A model generated the notes under the pieces. It searched no databases and was not told the DNA's origin. It was given only the letters and a program-made list of their open reading frames with translations. Position numbers and translations under genes: made by a program. From the NCBI RefSeq assembly GCF_010731695.1, contig NZ_AP022586.1, forward strand, positions 620,001 to 684,000: 64,000 nt of DNA, given 5' to 3'. The stretch's first letter is position 1. Each line of letters begins with the position of its first letter. Shown piece by piece: positions 26,764-38,297 of the stretch. This DNA is from Mycolicibacterium litorale. Lineage in GTDB: Bacteria > Actinomycetota > Actinomycetes > Mycobacteriales > Mycobacteriaceae.

Positions 26764-27383
26764 CTCTGTAGCCGACCGGCCGAGGTCAGCGCCGCCACTG
26801 TCATCGCTCGTAGGACAGTGCGCGAGCTGGCCTCGGCCGCTTTGTTGGGTCCGGGTTTGACGCTGTGCGGGGTGGAGTTGAGCAGACCGAACGCGGCATG
26901 GGCCATCAACCGCGCCTCCGCTTCACCGAGGGTGGCGTCCAACGCGCGCAACACCTCAACCCAGATCTCGACGTACTGCCGCTGCGCCCGGCGGACCTGA
27001 CGTTTCGCCGGCTCGGGCAGGTGGCCCAGGTCCCGGTCCTGGATACGGATGAGGTCCGACTCGCCGAGCGCGAAGTCCAGGTGGAAGTCGATCAGCCCGT
27101 CGAGCGCGGCCGCCGCGTCGGCGGCTTCGGCGAGCACTTCCCGGGCGCCGGCGAGTAGCCGGGTGCTGATCCCCACCAGCAGCTCGACGAGCAGCGCCTC
27201 CTTGTTCGGGAAGTGCCGGTAGATCGCCGGCCCGCTCACGCCGACGGCGGCGCCGATGTCCTCCAGGCGCACCGCGAGGTAACCCTTCTCGGCGACAAGG
27301 CGTTCCGCGGCGGCGATCAGCTGGCCGCGGCGGTCCGACTTCGCCCGGCTCCGGCGGGTGTTCGCGACTGACGTCGACGCCAT
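26760..27383 (-). CDS. bkaR: TetR repressor of branched-chain keto acid genes (BkaR type)
   Basis: 207 residues, orthologous to Rv2506. The N-terminal helix-turn-helix runs from ~19 to 65 (RGQLIAAAERLVAEKGYLAV, then IGAAVGVSGPAIYRHFPNKE). The C-terminal ligand domain is of the TetR_C type seen in acyl-CoA-sensing members. Published work on Rv2506 describes it as BkaR, repressing the adjacent keto acid catabolic operon. Here it diverges from accD1 across 95 bases that contain two matching palindromes. The probable inducer is a pathway acyl-CoA; that is inference. Confidence 0.9.
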   Translation of the reverse strand: MASTSVANTRRSRAKSDRRGQLIAAAERLVAEKGYLAVRLEDIGAAVGVSGPAIYRHFPNKEALLVELLVGISTRLLAGAREVLAEAADAAAALDGLIDFHLDFALGESDLIRIQDRDLGHLPEPAKRQVRRAQRQYVEIWVEVLRALDATLGEAEARLMAHAAFGLLNSTPHSVKPGPNKAAEASSRTVLRAMTVAALTSAGRLQS

Positions 27384-27417
27384 GACAAGCCTCTGCGGTC
27401 GGGGGTGGACACCGGGT

Positions 27418-27433
27418 GTTAATCGTGATTAAC
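27418..27433. promoter_or_regulatory. BkaR operator 1
   Basis: GTTAATCGTGATTAAC has perfect seven-base arms around a GT centre. It lies 34 bases upstream of the bkaR start and 45 bases upstream of accD1, so it can control both. Confidence 0.75.
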
Positions 27434-27442
27434 ATACCACGA

Positions 27443-27458
27443 GTTAGTCGTCATTAAC
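27443..27458. promoter_or_regulatory. BkaR operator 2
   Basis: GTTAGTCGTCATTAAC matches operator 1 at 14 of 16 positions and starts 25 bases after it. It sits 20 bases before the accD1 ATG, where binding would block initiation. The wider dyad is GAGTTA ... TAACTC (27441-27460). Confidence 0.7.
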
Positions 27459-27466
27459 TCAAATGA

Positions 27467-29029
<1,563 letters not shown>

Positions 29030-29031
29030 TC

Positions 29032-31020
29032 ATGAGTTTTGAAACCGTACTGGTCGCGAATCGCGGCGAGATCGCCGTGCGGGTGATCCGCACCCTGCGC
29101 ACGATGGGCATCCGCTCGGTGGCGGTCTTCAGCGATGCCGACGCCGGCGCGCGTCACGTCGCCGAGGCCGACGTCGCCGTCCGCATCGGCCCCGCCGCAG
29201 CCCGGCAGAGCTATCTCGACATCGACGCGGTGGTGTCCGCCGCACGCCGCACCGGCGCCCAGGCCGTGCACCCGGGATACGGATTCCTCTCCGAGAACGC
29301 CGAATTCGCCGCCGCGCTGCAGGACGCGGGCATCGTGTTCATCGGACCACCCGTCGGGGCGATCCGCACGATGGGCGACAAGATCGCCGCGAAGGCGGCG
29401 GTCTCGGCGTTCGGGGTCCCGGTCGTACCCGGTATCTCGCGGCCCGGGCTGACCGACGACGACCTGATCGGCGGCGCCCCCGACGTCGGCTTCCCCGTGC
29501 TGGTGAAGCCGTCGGCCGGTGGCGGCGGCAAGGGTATGCGGATGGTGCACGACGCGAGCGAGTTGCCTGCCGCGCTGATCAGCGCCCGCCGTGAGGCGGC
29601 CGCCGCGTTCGGCGACGACACGCTGTTCCTGGAGCGCTTCGTGCTCAATCCGCGCCACATCGAGGTGCAGGTGCTCGCCGACGGGTTCGGCAACGTCATC
29701 CACCTCGGCGAACGCGAGTGCAGCCTGCAGCGCCGCCACCAGAAGGTCATCGAGGAGGCGCCGTCACCGCTGCTCGACGCCGGCACCCGCGCCAGGATCG
29801 GTGCCGCGGCCTGCAACACCGCGCGTAGCGTGGACTACACCGGCGCGGGCACGGTGGAGTTCATCGTGTCGGCCGACCGGCCCGACGAGTTCTTCTTCAT
29901 GGAGATGAACACCCGCCTGCAGGTGGAGCATCCGGTGACCGAGATGGTCACCGGTATCGACCTGGTCGAACAGCAGGTCCGCATCGCGGCAGGGGAGAAG
30001 CTGCCGATCGCCCAGGACGACGTCGTCCTGCACGGCCACGCGGTCGAGGCGCGCGTCTACGCCGAGGATCCGGGCCGCGGGTTCCTGCCCACCGGCGGCA
30101 CCGTCCACGGCCTGTCCGAACCCACCGGGGCCGGGGTGCGGGTGGACTCGGGGCTGACCGCCGGTGCGGTGGTCGGCAGCGACTACGACCCGATGCTGGC
30201 GAAGGTGATCGCGCACGGCGCCGACCGGCCGGCCGCGCTGCGGTCACTCGACCGCGCGCTGGCGCGGACCGCGGTGCTCGGCGTCGACACGAACATCGAC
30301 TTCGTGCGGTTCCTGCTCACCGACCGCGACGTCGCCGCCGGCCGGCTCGACACCGGGCTGCTCGACCGCAGGGCGCCCGACTACACCCCGGCCGAGGTGA
30401 GCGACGACGACCTGATCGCGGCTGCCGCATACCTCTGGCTGCGGCAGTGGCCGACGCCGGGCGGTGACCTGTGGGCGGTGCCGTCGGGGTGGCGGATCGG
30501 CGACCACGCACCCACCACACATCGCTTGCGGTCCGGCAAACGCACCGACCACGTCCACCTCACCGGCAGCCCGCGGGCGGCCACCGCGAGGGTAGAGGAC
30601 GGTGAGACCCGTTCGCTCACAGCCACTCTCGACGGGGAACGGCTCGTCGTCACCCTCGACGGTCTGCGCGGCGACTACCTCGTCGCCGCCGACGGGGCAC
30701 AGATGTGGCTCGCCGGCGCGGACCGCACCGTGGCGGTCGAGGAGGTCCGCGAGGCCCCGGTGCGCCAGGACGACGCCCACAGCGGGGACGCGGAACTGAC
30801 CAGCCCGATGCCCGGATCCGTGGTGGCCGTCGGCATCGAAGCCGGGGCGACCGTGACGTCCGGTGCCGTGGTGGTCACCGTGGAGGCGATGAAGATGGAA
30901 CACGCCCTGACCGCACCCGTCGACGGTGTGGTGGAACTCCTCGTGGCCGTCGGCGACCAGGTGAAGGTGGGCCAGCCGCTGGCGCGAATTCTCGCTACCG
31001 ACAAAGGAGACCAGTCATGA
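29032..31020 (+). CDS. accA1: Biotin carboxylase/biotin carrier alpha subunit
   Basis: 662 residues from ATG 29032, two bases after the accD1 stop. The N-terminal biotin carboxylase opens with [19 protein letters not shown], and the ATP-grasp glycine loop is [15 protein letters not shown]. Conserved [14 protein letters not shown] is present. A linker (~450-590) leads to the C-terminal biotinyl domain with [10 protein letters not shown], where Lys621 carries biotin. With AccD1 it carboxylates 3-methylcrotonyl-CoA in leucine catabolism. Its stop overlaps the fadE19 start (ATGA). Confidence 0.95.
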   Translation: MSFETVLVANRGEIAVRVIRTLRTMGIRSVAVFSDADAGARHVAEADVAVRIGPAAARQSYLDIDAVVSAARRTGAQAVHPGYGFLSENAEFAAALQDAGIVFIGPPVGAIRTMGDKIAAKAAVSAFGVPVVPGISRPGLTDDDLIGGAPDVGFPVLVKPSAGGGGKGMRMVHDASELPAALISARREAAAAFGDDTLFLERFVLNPRHIEVQVLADGFGNVIHLGERECSLQRRHQKVIEEAPSPLLDAGTRARIGAAACNTARSVDYTGAGTVEFIVSADRPDEFFFMEMNTRLQVEHPVTEMVTGIDLVEQQVRIAAGEKLPIAQDDVVLHGHAVEARVYAEDPGRGFLPTGGTVHGLSEPTGAGVRVDSGLTAGAVVGSDYDPMLAKVIAHGADRPAALRSLDRALARTAVLGVDTNIDFVRFLLTDRDVAAGRLDTGLLDRRAPDYTPAEVSDDDLIAAAAYLWLRQWPTPGGDLWAVPSGWRIGDHAPTTHRLRSGKRTDHVHLTGSPRAATARVEDGETRSLTATLDGERLVVTLDGLRGDYLVAADGAQMWLAGADRTVAVEEVREAPVRQDDAHSGDAELTSPMPGSVVAVGIEAGATVTSGAVVVTVEAMKMEHALTAPVDGVVELLVAVGDQVKVGQPLARILATDKGDQS

Positions 31021-32177
31021 CCGACTTCCTGTCGTCCGGCACCCTGCCGGACCACTACGAACAACTCGCCAAGACCGTCCGCGACTTCGCGCGCACCGTT
31101 GTCGCACCGGTGGCCGCCAAACACGACGAGGAGCATTCGTTCCCGTACGAGGTGGTGCGCGGGATGGCCGACATGGGGCTGTTCGGCCTGCCGTTCCCCG
31201 AGGAGTACGGCGGGATGGGCGGCGACTACTTCGCGCTGTGCCTGGCGCTCGAGGAACTCGGCAAGGTCGACCAGAGCGTGGCGATCACGCTGGAGGCGGG
31301 TGTGTCACTGGGCGCGATGCCGGTGTACCGCTTCGGCAACGAGGACCAGAAGCGGGAGTGGTTGCCACAGCTGACCAGCGGGCAGGCGCTCGCGGCGTTC
31401 GGGCTGACCGAACCCGGCGGCGGCAGCGACGCCGGCGCCACCAAGACCACCGCGCGCCTCGACGACGGGCACTGGGTGATCAACGGCAGCAAGCAGTTCA
31501 TCACCAACTCCGGCACCGACATCACCAAACTGGTGACCGTCACCGCGGTCACGGGCGAATCCGATGGGCGCAAGGAGATCTCGTCGATCCTCGTACCCGT
31601 GCCCACCGAGGGGTTCACCGCCGAACCGGCCTACAACAAGGTCGGCTGGAACGCGTCGGACACCCATCCGCTGAGCTTCGACGACGTCCGCGTTCCCGAA
31701 GAGAACCTGCTCGGTGAACGCGGCCGCGGCTACGCCAACTTCCTGCGCATCCTCGACGAGGGCCGCATCGCGATCGCCGCGCTGTCCGTCGGCGCCGCGC
31801 AGGGCTGCGTCGACGAGAGCATCCAGTACGCCAAAGAGCGGGAGGCGTTCGGCCGCCCGATCGGCGCCAACCAGGCCATCGCGTTCAAGATCGCGCGGAT
31901 GGAGGCGCGGGCCCACACCGCGCGCACCGCCTACTACGACGCGGCCGCGCTCATGCTGTCCGGTAAGCCGTTCAAGAAGGAGGCCGCGATCGCCAAGCTG
32001 GTCGCCAGCGAGGCCGCGATGGACAACGCGCGCGACGCCACCCAGATCTTCGGCGGCTACGGCTTCATGAACGAGTTCACCGTCGCCCGGCACTACCGCG
32101 ACAGCAAGATCCTCGAAATCGGCGAGGGCACAACCGAAGTGCAGTTGATGCTGATCGCACGGCAGGCCGGCCTGTGA
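31017..32177 (+). CDS. fadE19: Acyl-CoA dehydrogenase (isovaleryl-CoA type)
   Basis: 386 residues from ATG 31017, overlapping accA1 by ATGA with AAAGGAGA upstream. It is a standard-length [18 protein letters not shown] (FAD/substrate loop), [12 protein letters not shown], the helix [19 protein letters not shown], and the C-terminal [20 protein letters not shown] followed by [17 protein letters not shown]. Position between the methylcrotonyl-CoA carboxylase and lyase genes supports isovaleryl-CoA oxidation, the step before AccA1D1. The exact acyl substrate is inferred from context; Rv2500c is the positional counterpart. Confidence 0.9.
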   Translation: MTDFLSSGTLPDHYEQLAKTVRDFARTVVAPVAAKHDEEHSFPYEVVRGMADMGLFGLPFPEEYGGMGGDYFALCLALEELGKVDQSVAITLEAGVSLGAMPVYRFGNEDQKREWLPQLTSGQALAAFGLTEPGGGSDAGATKTTARLDDGHWVINGSKQFITNSGTDITKLVTVTAVTGESDGRKEISSILVPVPTEGFTAEPAYNKVGWNASDTHPLSFDDVRVPEENLLGERGRGYANFLRILDEGRIAIAALSVGAAQGCVDESIQYAKEREAFGRPIGANQAIAFKIARMEARAHTARTAYYDAAALMLSGKPFKKEAAIAKLVASEAAMDNARDATQIFGGYGFMNEFTVARHYRDSKILEIGEGTTEVQLMLIARQAGL

Positions 32178-32671
32178 GCGAAGAGAGCGACAAGAAGGTC
32201 GTCGTCCAGCGCGGGCTGTGGTTCGAGGAGTTCGAGACCGGCGTGCTCTACCAGCACCGGCCCGGGCGCACCATCACCGAGGCCGACAACGTGCTGTTCA
32301 CCACGCTGACCATGAACACCCAGGCGCTGCACCTCGACGCGGCGTTCTCCGACGCACTGCCGCCGTTCCACCAGCGGCTGGTCAACTCGATGTTCACGCT
32401 GTCGACCCTGGTGGGACTGTCGGTCGCCCAGCTCACCCAGGGCACGATCGTCGGCAACCTGGGGTTCGGCGAGGTCGCGTTCCCCAAACCGCTGTTCCAC
32501 GGCGACACGCTGTACGCCGAGACCGAGGTGCTCGAGAAGCGGGAGTCCAGGAGCAGGCCGGGAGAGGGCATCGTGACGTTCGCCCATGTCGGGCGCAACC
32601 AGCACGGCGACGTCGTCGCCACCGCGTCGCGAAAGACCATGGTGCGCAAGCAACCCCGCGAGGAGGCCTGA
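32174..32671 (+). CDS. MaoC-like hydratase/dehydratase
   Basis: 165 residues, overlapping the preceding gene by four bases (GTGA). Single hot-dog fold of the MaoC family: [20 protein letters not shown] near the N-terminus is the substrate/hydratase-like region, and [20 protein letters not shown] is typical of the fold's second half. It corresponds to Rv2499c. In this operon it probably hydrates an enoyl-CoA intermediate such as 3-methylglutaconyl-CoA, between the carboxylase and the lyase. That step is inference from gene order. Confidence 0.85.
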   Translation: MSEESDKKVVVQRGLWFEEFETGVLYQHRPGRTITEADNVLFTTLTMNTQALHLDAAFSDALPPFHQRLVNSMFTLSTLVGLSVAQLTQGTIVGNLGFGEVAFPKPLFHGDTLYAETEVLEKRESRSRPGEGIVTFAHVGRNQHGDVVATASRKTMVRKQPREEA

Positions 32672-33486
32672 TGCTCGGCACCACAGGGCCAGGGTGGCTG
32701 TTCTGTCCGGCCGACCGGCCGGAGCGGTTCGAGAAGGCCGCCGCCGCGGCGGATGTGGTGATCCTCGACCTCGAGGACGGGGTGGCCGCCAGGCACCGCG
32801 AGGCGGCCCGCCAGGCGGTGATCGACCATCCGCTCGACCCGGCGCACACCGTGGTGCGGGTCAACCCGGCCACCACCGCCGACCACCGACTCGACCTGCA
32901 GGCACTCGCCCGCACGGACTACACGACCGTGATGCTGGCCAAGACCGAAGCCGCCGAGCAGGTGAGCGCGCTCGCGCCGCTCGACGTCGTGGCGCTGATC
33001 GAGACGCCGCTCGGCGCGCTCACCGTCGCCGAGTCCAGTCGCGTGGAGAACTGCGTGGCGGTCATGTGGGGCGCCGAGGATCTGCTGGCGGTGCTCGGCG
33101 GGACGTCGAGCCGGTGGCCCGACGGCGCCTACCGCGACTTCGCCGTGCACGTCCGCTCCCAGTCGCTGCTGGCCGCCAAGGCCTACGGGCGCATGGCGCT
33201 GGACTCGGTGTACCTCGACATCAAGGACCTCGACGGGCTGCGGGCCGAGGTCGACGATGCGGTCGCCGTCGGGTTCGACGCCAAGGTCGCGATCCATCCG
33301 TCCCAGGTCGCGGTGATCCGCGACGGCTACCGGCCCACCGACGAACAGGCCGACTGGGCCCGCCGTGTCCTGGACACGTCGCGCGATCAGCGGGGCGTCT
33401 TCCAGTTCGAGGGCATAATGGTGGATGCCCCAGTGCTGAGGCGGGCAGAGCGCATCGTCGCGCTGGCACCACACCCCGGTAGCTAG
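32671..33486 (+). CDS. citE: CitE-like beta-hydroxyacyl-CoA lyase
   Basis: 271 residues; start and preceding stop share one base (TGATG at 32669-32673). TIM-barrel CitE-like fold: LFCPADRPERFEKA at the N-terminus, VILDLEDGVA with the metal-binding acidic residues, VVRVNP, ALIETPLGALTVAE (Glu for Mg), and MWGAEDLLAVLGGTSS. There are no citD or citF genes, so it is not citrate lyase. The counterpart Rv2498c was shown to be a beta-hydroxyacyl-CoA lyase acting on HMG-CoA-like substrates. Here it would complete leucine breakdown to acetyl-CoA and acetoacetate. Confidence 0.9.
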   Translation: MLGTTGPGWLFCPADRPERFEKAAAAADVVILDLEDGVAARHREAARQAVIDHPLDPAHTVVRVNPATTADHRLDLQALARTDYTTVMLAKTEAAEQVSALAPLDVVALIETPLGALTVAESSRVENCVAVMWGAEDLLAVLGGTSSRWPDGAYRDFAVHVRSQSLLAAKAYGRMALDSVYLDIKDLDGLRAEVDDAVAVGFDAKVAIHPSQVAVIRDGYRPTDEQADWARRVLDTSRDQRGVFQFEGIMVDAPVLRRAERIVALAPHPGS

Positions 33487-33590
33487 CCGACAGCCCTCCA
33501 CCAAGGGATCCTGCTCCGACCGCCACACGCTGAGCGCCTGAAGTCGTCGGACGGCGAAACATGCCGTCGATGCGATCTGAAGGAGGCGGT

Positions 33591-34664
33591 ATGGCCGGCG
33601 TCCTCGTGGACCCTGTGCAGCTGGTGGGTGCCGACGGCACACCGAGCGCGCAGCACCCCGACCACCGGGACCTGCCTCCTCCGGAGACCCTCTGCTGGCT
33701 CTACGAGACGATGGTCGTCACCCGCGACCTCGACACCGAGTTCGTCCACCTGCAGCGCCAGGGCGAGCTCGCGCTGTACGCCTCGTGCCGCGGCCAGGAA
33801 GCCGCCCAGGTGGGCGCCACGGCATGTCTGCGCAAGACCGACTGGCTCTTTCCCCAGTACCGGGAGATCGGCGCGTTCCTGCTGCGCGGCATCACCCCGG
33901 GGCAGATGGCCGCGGTGTGGCGGGGCAAGTGGCACGGCGGGCTGGAGTTCACCGCGAAGTGCTGCGCGCCGATCTCCATCCCCATCGGCACCCAGGGCCT
34001 GCACGCCGTCGGCGCCGCGATGGCCGCCCAGCGCCTCGGCGAGGATTCGGTGACGGTGGTGTTCCTGGGCGACGGCGCCACCAGCGAGGGCGACGTGCAC
34101 GAGGCGATGAACCTCGCCGCGGTCTACCAGGTGCCGTGCGTGTTCTTCGTGCAGAACAACCAGTGGGCGATCTCGGTGCCGGTCGAACGCCAGGTGGCCG
34201 GACCGTCGATCGCCCACCGCGCCGCCGGATACGGCATGCCGGGGGTGCGCGTCGACGGTAACGACGTACTGGCCTGTTTCGCGGTGATGTCCGAGGCGGC
34301 GGCGCGGGCACGCGACGGTGGTGGACCCACGCTGATCGAGGCGGTCACCTACCGGCTCGGACCGCACACCACCTCCGATGATCCGAGCCGATACCGCGAC
34401 CCGGACGAGGTGGACCGGTGGCGGGCGCTGGACCCGATCCCGCGGTACCGCGCGTACCTGGAGGGCGCCGGTCTCTTGACCGAACGTCTGGAGGAGCGGG
34501 TGGCCGCCAGGTCGAAGCGGTTGCGGGCCGAATTGCGCGACGCCGTCGTCGGTGCGCCGGACGTCGACGTCGCCGAGGTGTTCGACACGGTCTACCGCGA
34601 CATCACCCCGGATCTGGCGGAGCAGCGCGACCGGTTGCTCGCCGAGCTGGCCAAGGAGGCGTGA
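33591..34664 (+). CDS. bkdA: Branched-chain keto acid dehydrogenase E1 alpha
   Basis: 357 residues from ATG 33591 behind AAGGAGG; upstream starts lack such a site. Thiamine diphosphate binding is shown by FLGDGATSEGDVHEAMNLAAVY with the downstream VQNNQWAIS. QYREIGAFLLRGITPGQM and THTT-like RLGPHTTSDDPSRYR (phosphorylation-loop region of E1 alpha) are present. It is annotated pdhA in H37Rv (Rv2497c), but Rv2497c-Rv2495c were shown to form the BCKADH. The 104-base gap from citE holds no clear operator, so the operon may continue through. Confidence 0.93.
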   Translation: MAGVLVDPVQLVGADGTPSAQHPDHRDLPPPETLCWLYETMVVTRDLDTEFVHLQRQGELALYASCRGQEAAQVGATACLRKTDWLFPQYREIGAFLLRGITPGQMAAVWRGKWHGGLEFTAKCCAPISIPIGTQGLHAVGAAMAAQRLGEDSVTVVFLGDGATSEGDVHEAMNLAAVYQVPCVFFVQNNQWAISVPVERQVAGPSIAHRAAGYGMPGVRVDGNDVLACFAVMSEAAARARDGGGPTLIEAVTYRLGPHTTSDDPSRYRDPDEVDRWRALDPIPRYRAYLEGAGLLTERLEERVAARSKRLRAELRDAVVGAPDVDVAEVFDTVYRDITPDLAEQRDRLLAELAKEA

Positions 34665-34665
34665 C

Positions 34666-35715
34666 ATGACGCAGCTGATCGAGCGGCCCGCCGGCGCCGA
34701 CGGCGACGAGCCGTTGCTCACCGATGTCCCGCCGGTCGCCGAGCTGACGATGGTGCAGGCCATCAACCGCGCACTGCACGACGCGATGGCCGCCGACAAC
34801 CGGGTGCTGGTGTTCGGCGAGGACGTCGCGACGCTGGGCGGGGTGTTCCGGGTGACCGACGGGCTGGCCGGGACCTTCGGCGCGCAGCGGTGTTTCGACA
34901 CCCCGCTCGCTGAGTCGGCGATCATCGGCATCGCGATCGGCATGGCGATCCGCGGCTTCGTCCCGGTGCCCGAGATCCAATTCGACGGTTTCGCCGCGCC
35001 GGCGTTCGACCAGGTGGTCAGCCATCTCGCGAAGTACCGCATGCGGACCCGCGGCGATGTGGACATGCCCGTGACCGTCCGTATCCCGTCGTTCGGCGGA
35101 ATCGGTGCGGTGGAACATCATTCGGAGTCGACGGAGACCTACTGGCTGCACACCGCCGGTCTCAAGGTGGTGACACCGTCGAGCCCCGCCGATGCCTACT
35201 GGCTGCTGCGCTACGCGATCGACAGCCGCGACCCGGTGATCTACCTGGAACCCAAACGCCGGTACTGGGCCCGCGAACCGGTGGACACCGCGCAGCCGGG
35301 TCTGCCGATCGGGCGGGCGGCGGTACGGCGCGACGGTGCCGACGTCACGGTGCTCACCTACGGTCCGCTGGTGGCGACGGCGCTGTCGGCCGCCGAACAC
35401 GCCGCCGCGGAGGCGGGTTGGTCGCTGGAGGTCGTGGACCTGCGCACGCTCAACCCGCTGGACTTCGCCACGGTGGCGGCCTCGGTGGCGAAGACGGGCC
35501 GCGCGGTGGTGATGCACGAGGGGCCGCGGACGCTGGGGTTCGGCGCCGAACTGGCCGCCCGGATCTCCGAGGAGTTGTTCTACGACCTCGAGGCACCGGT
35601 GCTGCGGGCTACCGGGTTCGACACCCCGTATCCGCCGGCGCGGCTGGAGAAGCTGTGGCTGCCGGGTGTGGACCGGCTGCTGGACTGTGTGCAGCGGACG
35701 CTGGAGATGCCATGA
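34666..35715 (+). CDS. bkdB: Branched-chain keto acid dehydrogenase E1 beta
   Basis: 349 residues from ATG 34666, one base after the bkdA stop. Transketolase-like pyrimidine domain ([20 protein letters not shown], then [18 protein letters not shown]), central [18 protein letters not shown], and C-terminal domain [20 protein letters not shown]. It pairs with BkdA as the alpha2beta2 E1 enzyme that decarboxylates leucine-, valine- and isoleucine-derived keto acids. It corresponds to Rv2496c. Its stop overlaps bkdC by ATGA. Confidence 0.94.
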   Translation: MTQLIERPAGADGDEPLLTDVPPVAELTMVQAINRALHDAMAADNRVLVFGEDVATLGGVFRVTDGLAGTFGAQRCFDTPLAESAIIGIAIGMAIRGFVPVPEIQFDGFAAPAFDQVVSHLAKYRMRTRGDVDMPVTVRIPSFGGIGAVEHHSESTETYWLHTAGLKVVTPSSPADAYWLLRYAIDSRDPVIYLEPKRRYWAREPVDTAQPGLPIGRAAVRRDGADVTVLTYGPLVATALSAAEHAAAEAGWSLEVVDLRTLNPLDFATVAASVAKTGRAVVMHEGPRTLGFGAELAARISEELFYDLEAPVLRATGFDTPYPPARLEKLWLPGVDRLLDCVQRTLEMP

Positions 35716-36935
35716 GCGTGCAGGATTTCCTGGTGCCCGACCTGGGCGAGGGGCTGCAGGACGCGACGATCACCTCGTGGGCGGTCGAGGTCGGCGACGA
35801 GGTCGAGCTGAACCAGACGCTGTGCACGGTCGAGACGAACAAGGCGGAGGTGGAGATCCCGAGCCCGTACGCGGGACGGGTCGTCGAGCGCGGCGGCGAG
35901 GACGGCCAGACGCTCGACGTCGGCTCACTGCTGATCCGCATCGCGACCTCGGAATCGGCGACGTCGGAATCGACGACCTCGGAATCGGCGACGTCGGAAT
36001 CGGTCACGCCGCAACGCAAACCGGTGCTGGTCGGCTACGGCGCCGACGATGCGATGGATGCCAGCAGACGGATGGCGCCGCGGCGGCCGCGGGCCAAACC
36101 GCCGGTGCGCAAACTGGCGTCCGAGTTGAACGTCGACCTGACCGGGGTGCGCGCATCGGGTCCGGACGGGGTGATCACCCGCGAGGACGTACAGCGCGCG
36201 GCGGGGACGGCTCCCGCGGGCTCGCCTGGTCCCGCCGAGACGACGGCGGTGCGCGGCGTGCAGGCCGAGATGGCGCGGCGGATGGCGTTGTCGCGCCGGG
36301 AGATCCCCGATGCGCACGCGAGCGTCACCGTGGACGGCAGCGCCCTGCTTTCACTCCGGGATCGGCTGCGCGACCAGCTTCGCGACACCGATCCGCCGGT
36401 GACGCCGTTCGTGCTGACGCTGCGGATGATCACCCTGGCGCTCTCGCGTCATCCGGTGCTCAACGCGACGTGGATCGAGACGGCCGACGGTCCGCAGATC
36501 CACCGCCACAGGGCGATTCACCTCGGGTTCGGGGTGGCCGCACCGCGTGGGCTGCTGGTTCCGGTGATCACCGACGCGCAGGACAAGACGACCCGCGAAC
36601 TCGCGGGCGTGGTGGAGCGGTTGGTGGAAGAGGCGCGTGCCGGACGCGTGCGGCCCGCGGAGTTGTCGGGGTCGACGTTCACGGTGTCGAACTTCGGGGC
36701 GCTCGGCTTGGACGAGGGCGTGCCGGTGATCAACTACCCGGAGGCGGCGATCCTCGGGATGGGATCGCTCAAGCCCAGGGCGGTGGTCGTCGACGGGGAT
36801 GTGGTCGCCCGCCCCACGATGACGTTGACGTGCGCGTTCGACCACCGGATCGCCGACGGGGCCGCGGTGGCGGCGTTCCTCGGTGAGCTTCGCGAACTCG
36901 TCGAGACACCCGAGGTCGCGCTGCTGGACCTGTGA
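35712..36935 (+). CDS. bkdC: Branched-chain keto acid dehydrogenase E2 (dihydrolipoyl acyltransferase)
   Basis: 407 residues with a single lipoyl domain (1-77; Lys44 in ETNKAEVE is lipoylated), a short repetitive linker (~78-97), a peripheral subunit-binding domain (~132-165, [17 protein letters not shown] followed by [12 protein letters not shown]) and the catalytic core ending in [17 protein letters not shown] (His378, Asp382). It forms the core of the BCKADH complex; E3 must come from elsewhere (Lpd). The linker is encoded by four 15-base tandem repeats. It corresponds to Rv2495c. Confidence 0.94.
   Translation: MSVQDFLVPDLGEGLQDATITSWAVEVGDEVELNQTLCTVETNKAEVEIPSPYAGRVVERGGEDGQTLDVGSLLIRIATSESATSESTTSESATSESVTPQRKPVLVGYGADDAMDASRRMAPRRPRAKPPVRKLASELNVDLTGVRASGPDGVITREDVQRAAGTAPAGSPGPAETTAVRGVQAEMARRMALSRREIPDAHASVTVDGSALLSLRDRLRDQLRDTDPPVTPFVLTLRMITLALSRHPVLNATWIETADGPQIHRHRAIHLGFGVAAPRGLLVPVITDAQDKTTRELAGVVERLVEEARAGRVRPAELSGSTFTVSNFGALGLDEGVPVINYPEAAILGMGSLKPRAVVVDGDVVARPTMTLTCAFDHRIADGAAVAAFLGELRELVETPEVALLDL
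35943..36002 (+). repeat. 15-base tandem repeat in bkdC linker
   Basis: Four consecutive 15-base units related to GCGACGTCGGAATCG (35943, 35958, 35973, 35988) encode [20 protein letters not shown]. Units differ at one or two positions. In-frame unit length means copy number can change without breaking the gene. Confidence 0.9.
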
Positions 36936-36936
36936 C

Positions 36937-37689
36937 CTAGCGGCGCTTGGCCGCGGCGAGGCGACGGGCGAACTCGGGGGATTCGATGGACGACGCCTGC
37001 GGTCCGAGTTCGATGTCGACCGCAGCGCGGTGCTGTTCGGTGTCGACGGTGCCGGGATCGGCGGTCGCGCGCATCGAGGCCTTCGTGGCCAGGACGATCT
37101 CACGCGGGGCCGCGGCGGGTCCGGCGGCGAGGTCACGGGCCGCGGCGACGGGATCGTCGGCGACCTCGAGGGCGAGACCGTACCGGACGGCCGTTTCGGC
37201 GTCGAAGCGCTTGCCGAACAGCAGCGCCGCGCGGGCCACCTCGGGTCCGACGGCCCGCTGCAGCATCCAGGTCGCGCCGCCACCGGGGTGGATGCCGAGC
37301 TTCTGGAACCGCGGGTCGAACAACGCGTTCGGGCCGGCGATGCGGACGTCCGCGGCGAGCGCAAGGTTGAGCCCGGCGCCGACGGCCGCCCCATTGACGG
37401 CCGCGATGGTCGGCAGCGTGCAGTTCGCCACGGCGAGAAAGCCGTCGTAGATGCGCAACAGTCCGTCTCGGGTGGCTTCACCGAGGGCCGTCAGGTCCGC
37501 GCCCGCGCAGAATGCCTTGCCCGCGCCGGTGACGATCAGTGCGTGCACGTCCGGATCGGCTTCGGCCGATTCGACCGCCGCGCGCAGTGCGGCCGACATC
37601 TCGAACGTCACCGCGTTGCGCCGGTCGGGGTCGTTGACGGTGACCAGGGCGACGTGATCGTCCACCTGCATCAGTACGGATTCAGCCAC
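36937..37689 (-). CDS. Enoyl-CoA hydratase/isomerase
   Basis: 250 residues of the crotonase family. [17 protein letters not shown] contains the first oxyanion strand, and [20 protein letters not shown] the second. In crotonases the two acidic catalytic residues lie near ~110 and ~130; here the region is [21 protein letters not shown], where a Glu is not at the usual place, so isomerase or another crotonase-fold activity is possible. It converges on bkdC with one base between stops (TGACCTAG). It could correspond to an echA of the Rv2486-Rv2495 interval, but I do not assign a number. Confidence 0.85.
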   Translation of the reverse strand: MAESVLMQVDDHVALVTVNDPDRRNAVTFEMSAALRAAVESAEADPDVHALIVTGAGKAFCAGADLTALGEATRDGLLRIYDGFLAVANCTLPTIAAVNGAAVGAGLNLALAADVRIAGPNALFDPRFQKLGIHPGGGATWMLQRAVGPEVARAALLFGKRFDAETAVRYGLALEVADDPVAAARDLAAGPAAAPREIVLATKASMRATADPGTVDTEQHRAAVDIELGPQASSIESPEFARRLAAAKRR

Positions 37690-37715
37690 GCGCCCACCCT
37701 AGCGGGCGGGGTCGG

Positions 37716-38297
37716 CTAGCTCTGCCAGGTCAGCAGGTACCGGTAGTACAGCCCGCGGCGGATCGACGCACCGGGCAACAGGTCCGCCGCGACGGCGCGG
37801 ATCTCGTCGAGATTCTGGTGCGGTCGGGCCGTCTGCACGCCCACGTCGCGGACCTCGTGGTGCAGGCGTGAAGCGATCCGCACGGCAGGCAGACACATCG
37901 CCGACCACAGCCAGTCGGTGGCGGTCTTGTTCGCCGCCAGACCCACGACGGCGATCCGCCCGCGCGGTCTCAGCAGGTCCTTCGCGTGTTCGAGCGCGGG
38001 CCGCAATGGCATGTGGTGCAGGCTGGCGACGAACGTGATGAGGTCGAATCGCCGGCCGTCGAACTCCAGGAACTCCGCCCGCGACACGTCGGCGTGCGGC
38101 ATGCCGGCCAACCGCTCAGCGGCTCGGGCCACGGCTGCGGCGTCGGGGTCGATCGCGGTCACCGACCGGGACACCGGCGCAAGGCGCTGCGCCAGAAGCC
38201 TGTCGCCGCAACCGACGTCGAGGGCATCTCCGCGCTGTTCGGCGGCGAGACGGACGAGCCACGGGTGGTACGCGGTGTTGTGGTTCCAGTAGCTCAT
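37716..38297 (-). CDS. Class I SAM-dependent methyltransferase
   Basis: 193 residues from ATG 38297. SAM-binding motif I is ALDVGCGDRLLAQRLA (~28), motif II has VTAIDPDAAAVARA and the post-motif has FDLITFVASLHHM. MSYWNHNTAYHPWLV at the N-terminus is a recurrent actinobacterial start for this subgroup. The start overlaps the RibD-like stop by four bases, so translation is coupled. The substrate is unknown. It is the last gene of the reverse-strand run beginning with the PPOX gene. Confidence 0.88.
   Translation of the reverse strand: MSYWNHNTAYHPWLVRLAAEQRGDALDVGCGDRLLAQRLAPVSRSVTAIDPDAAAVARAAERLAGMPHADVSRAEFLEFDGRRFDLITFVASLHHMPLRPALEHAKDLLRPRGRIAVVGLAANKTATDWLWSAMCLPAVRIASRLHHEVRDVGVQTARPHQNLDEIRAVAADLLPGASIRRGLYYRYLLTWQS

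Noticed and set aside
32671..33486. Citrate lyase beta subunit
   Set aside because: No citD or citF partners; context and the characterised orthologue indicate a beta-hydroxyacyl-CoA lyase.
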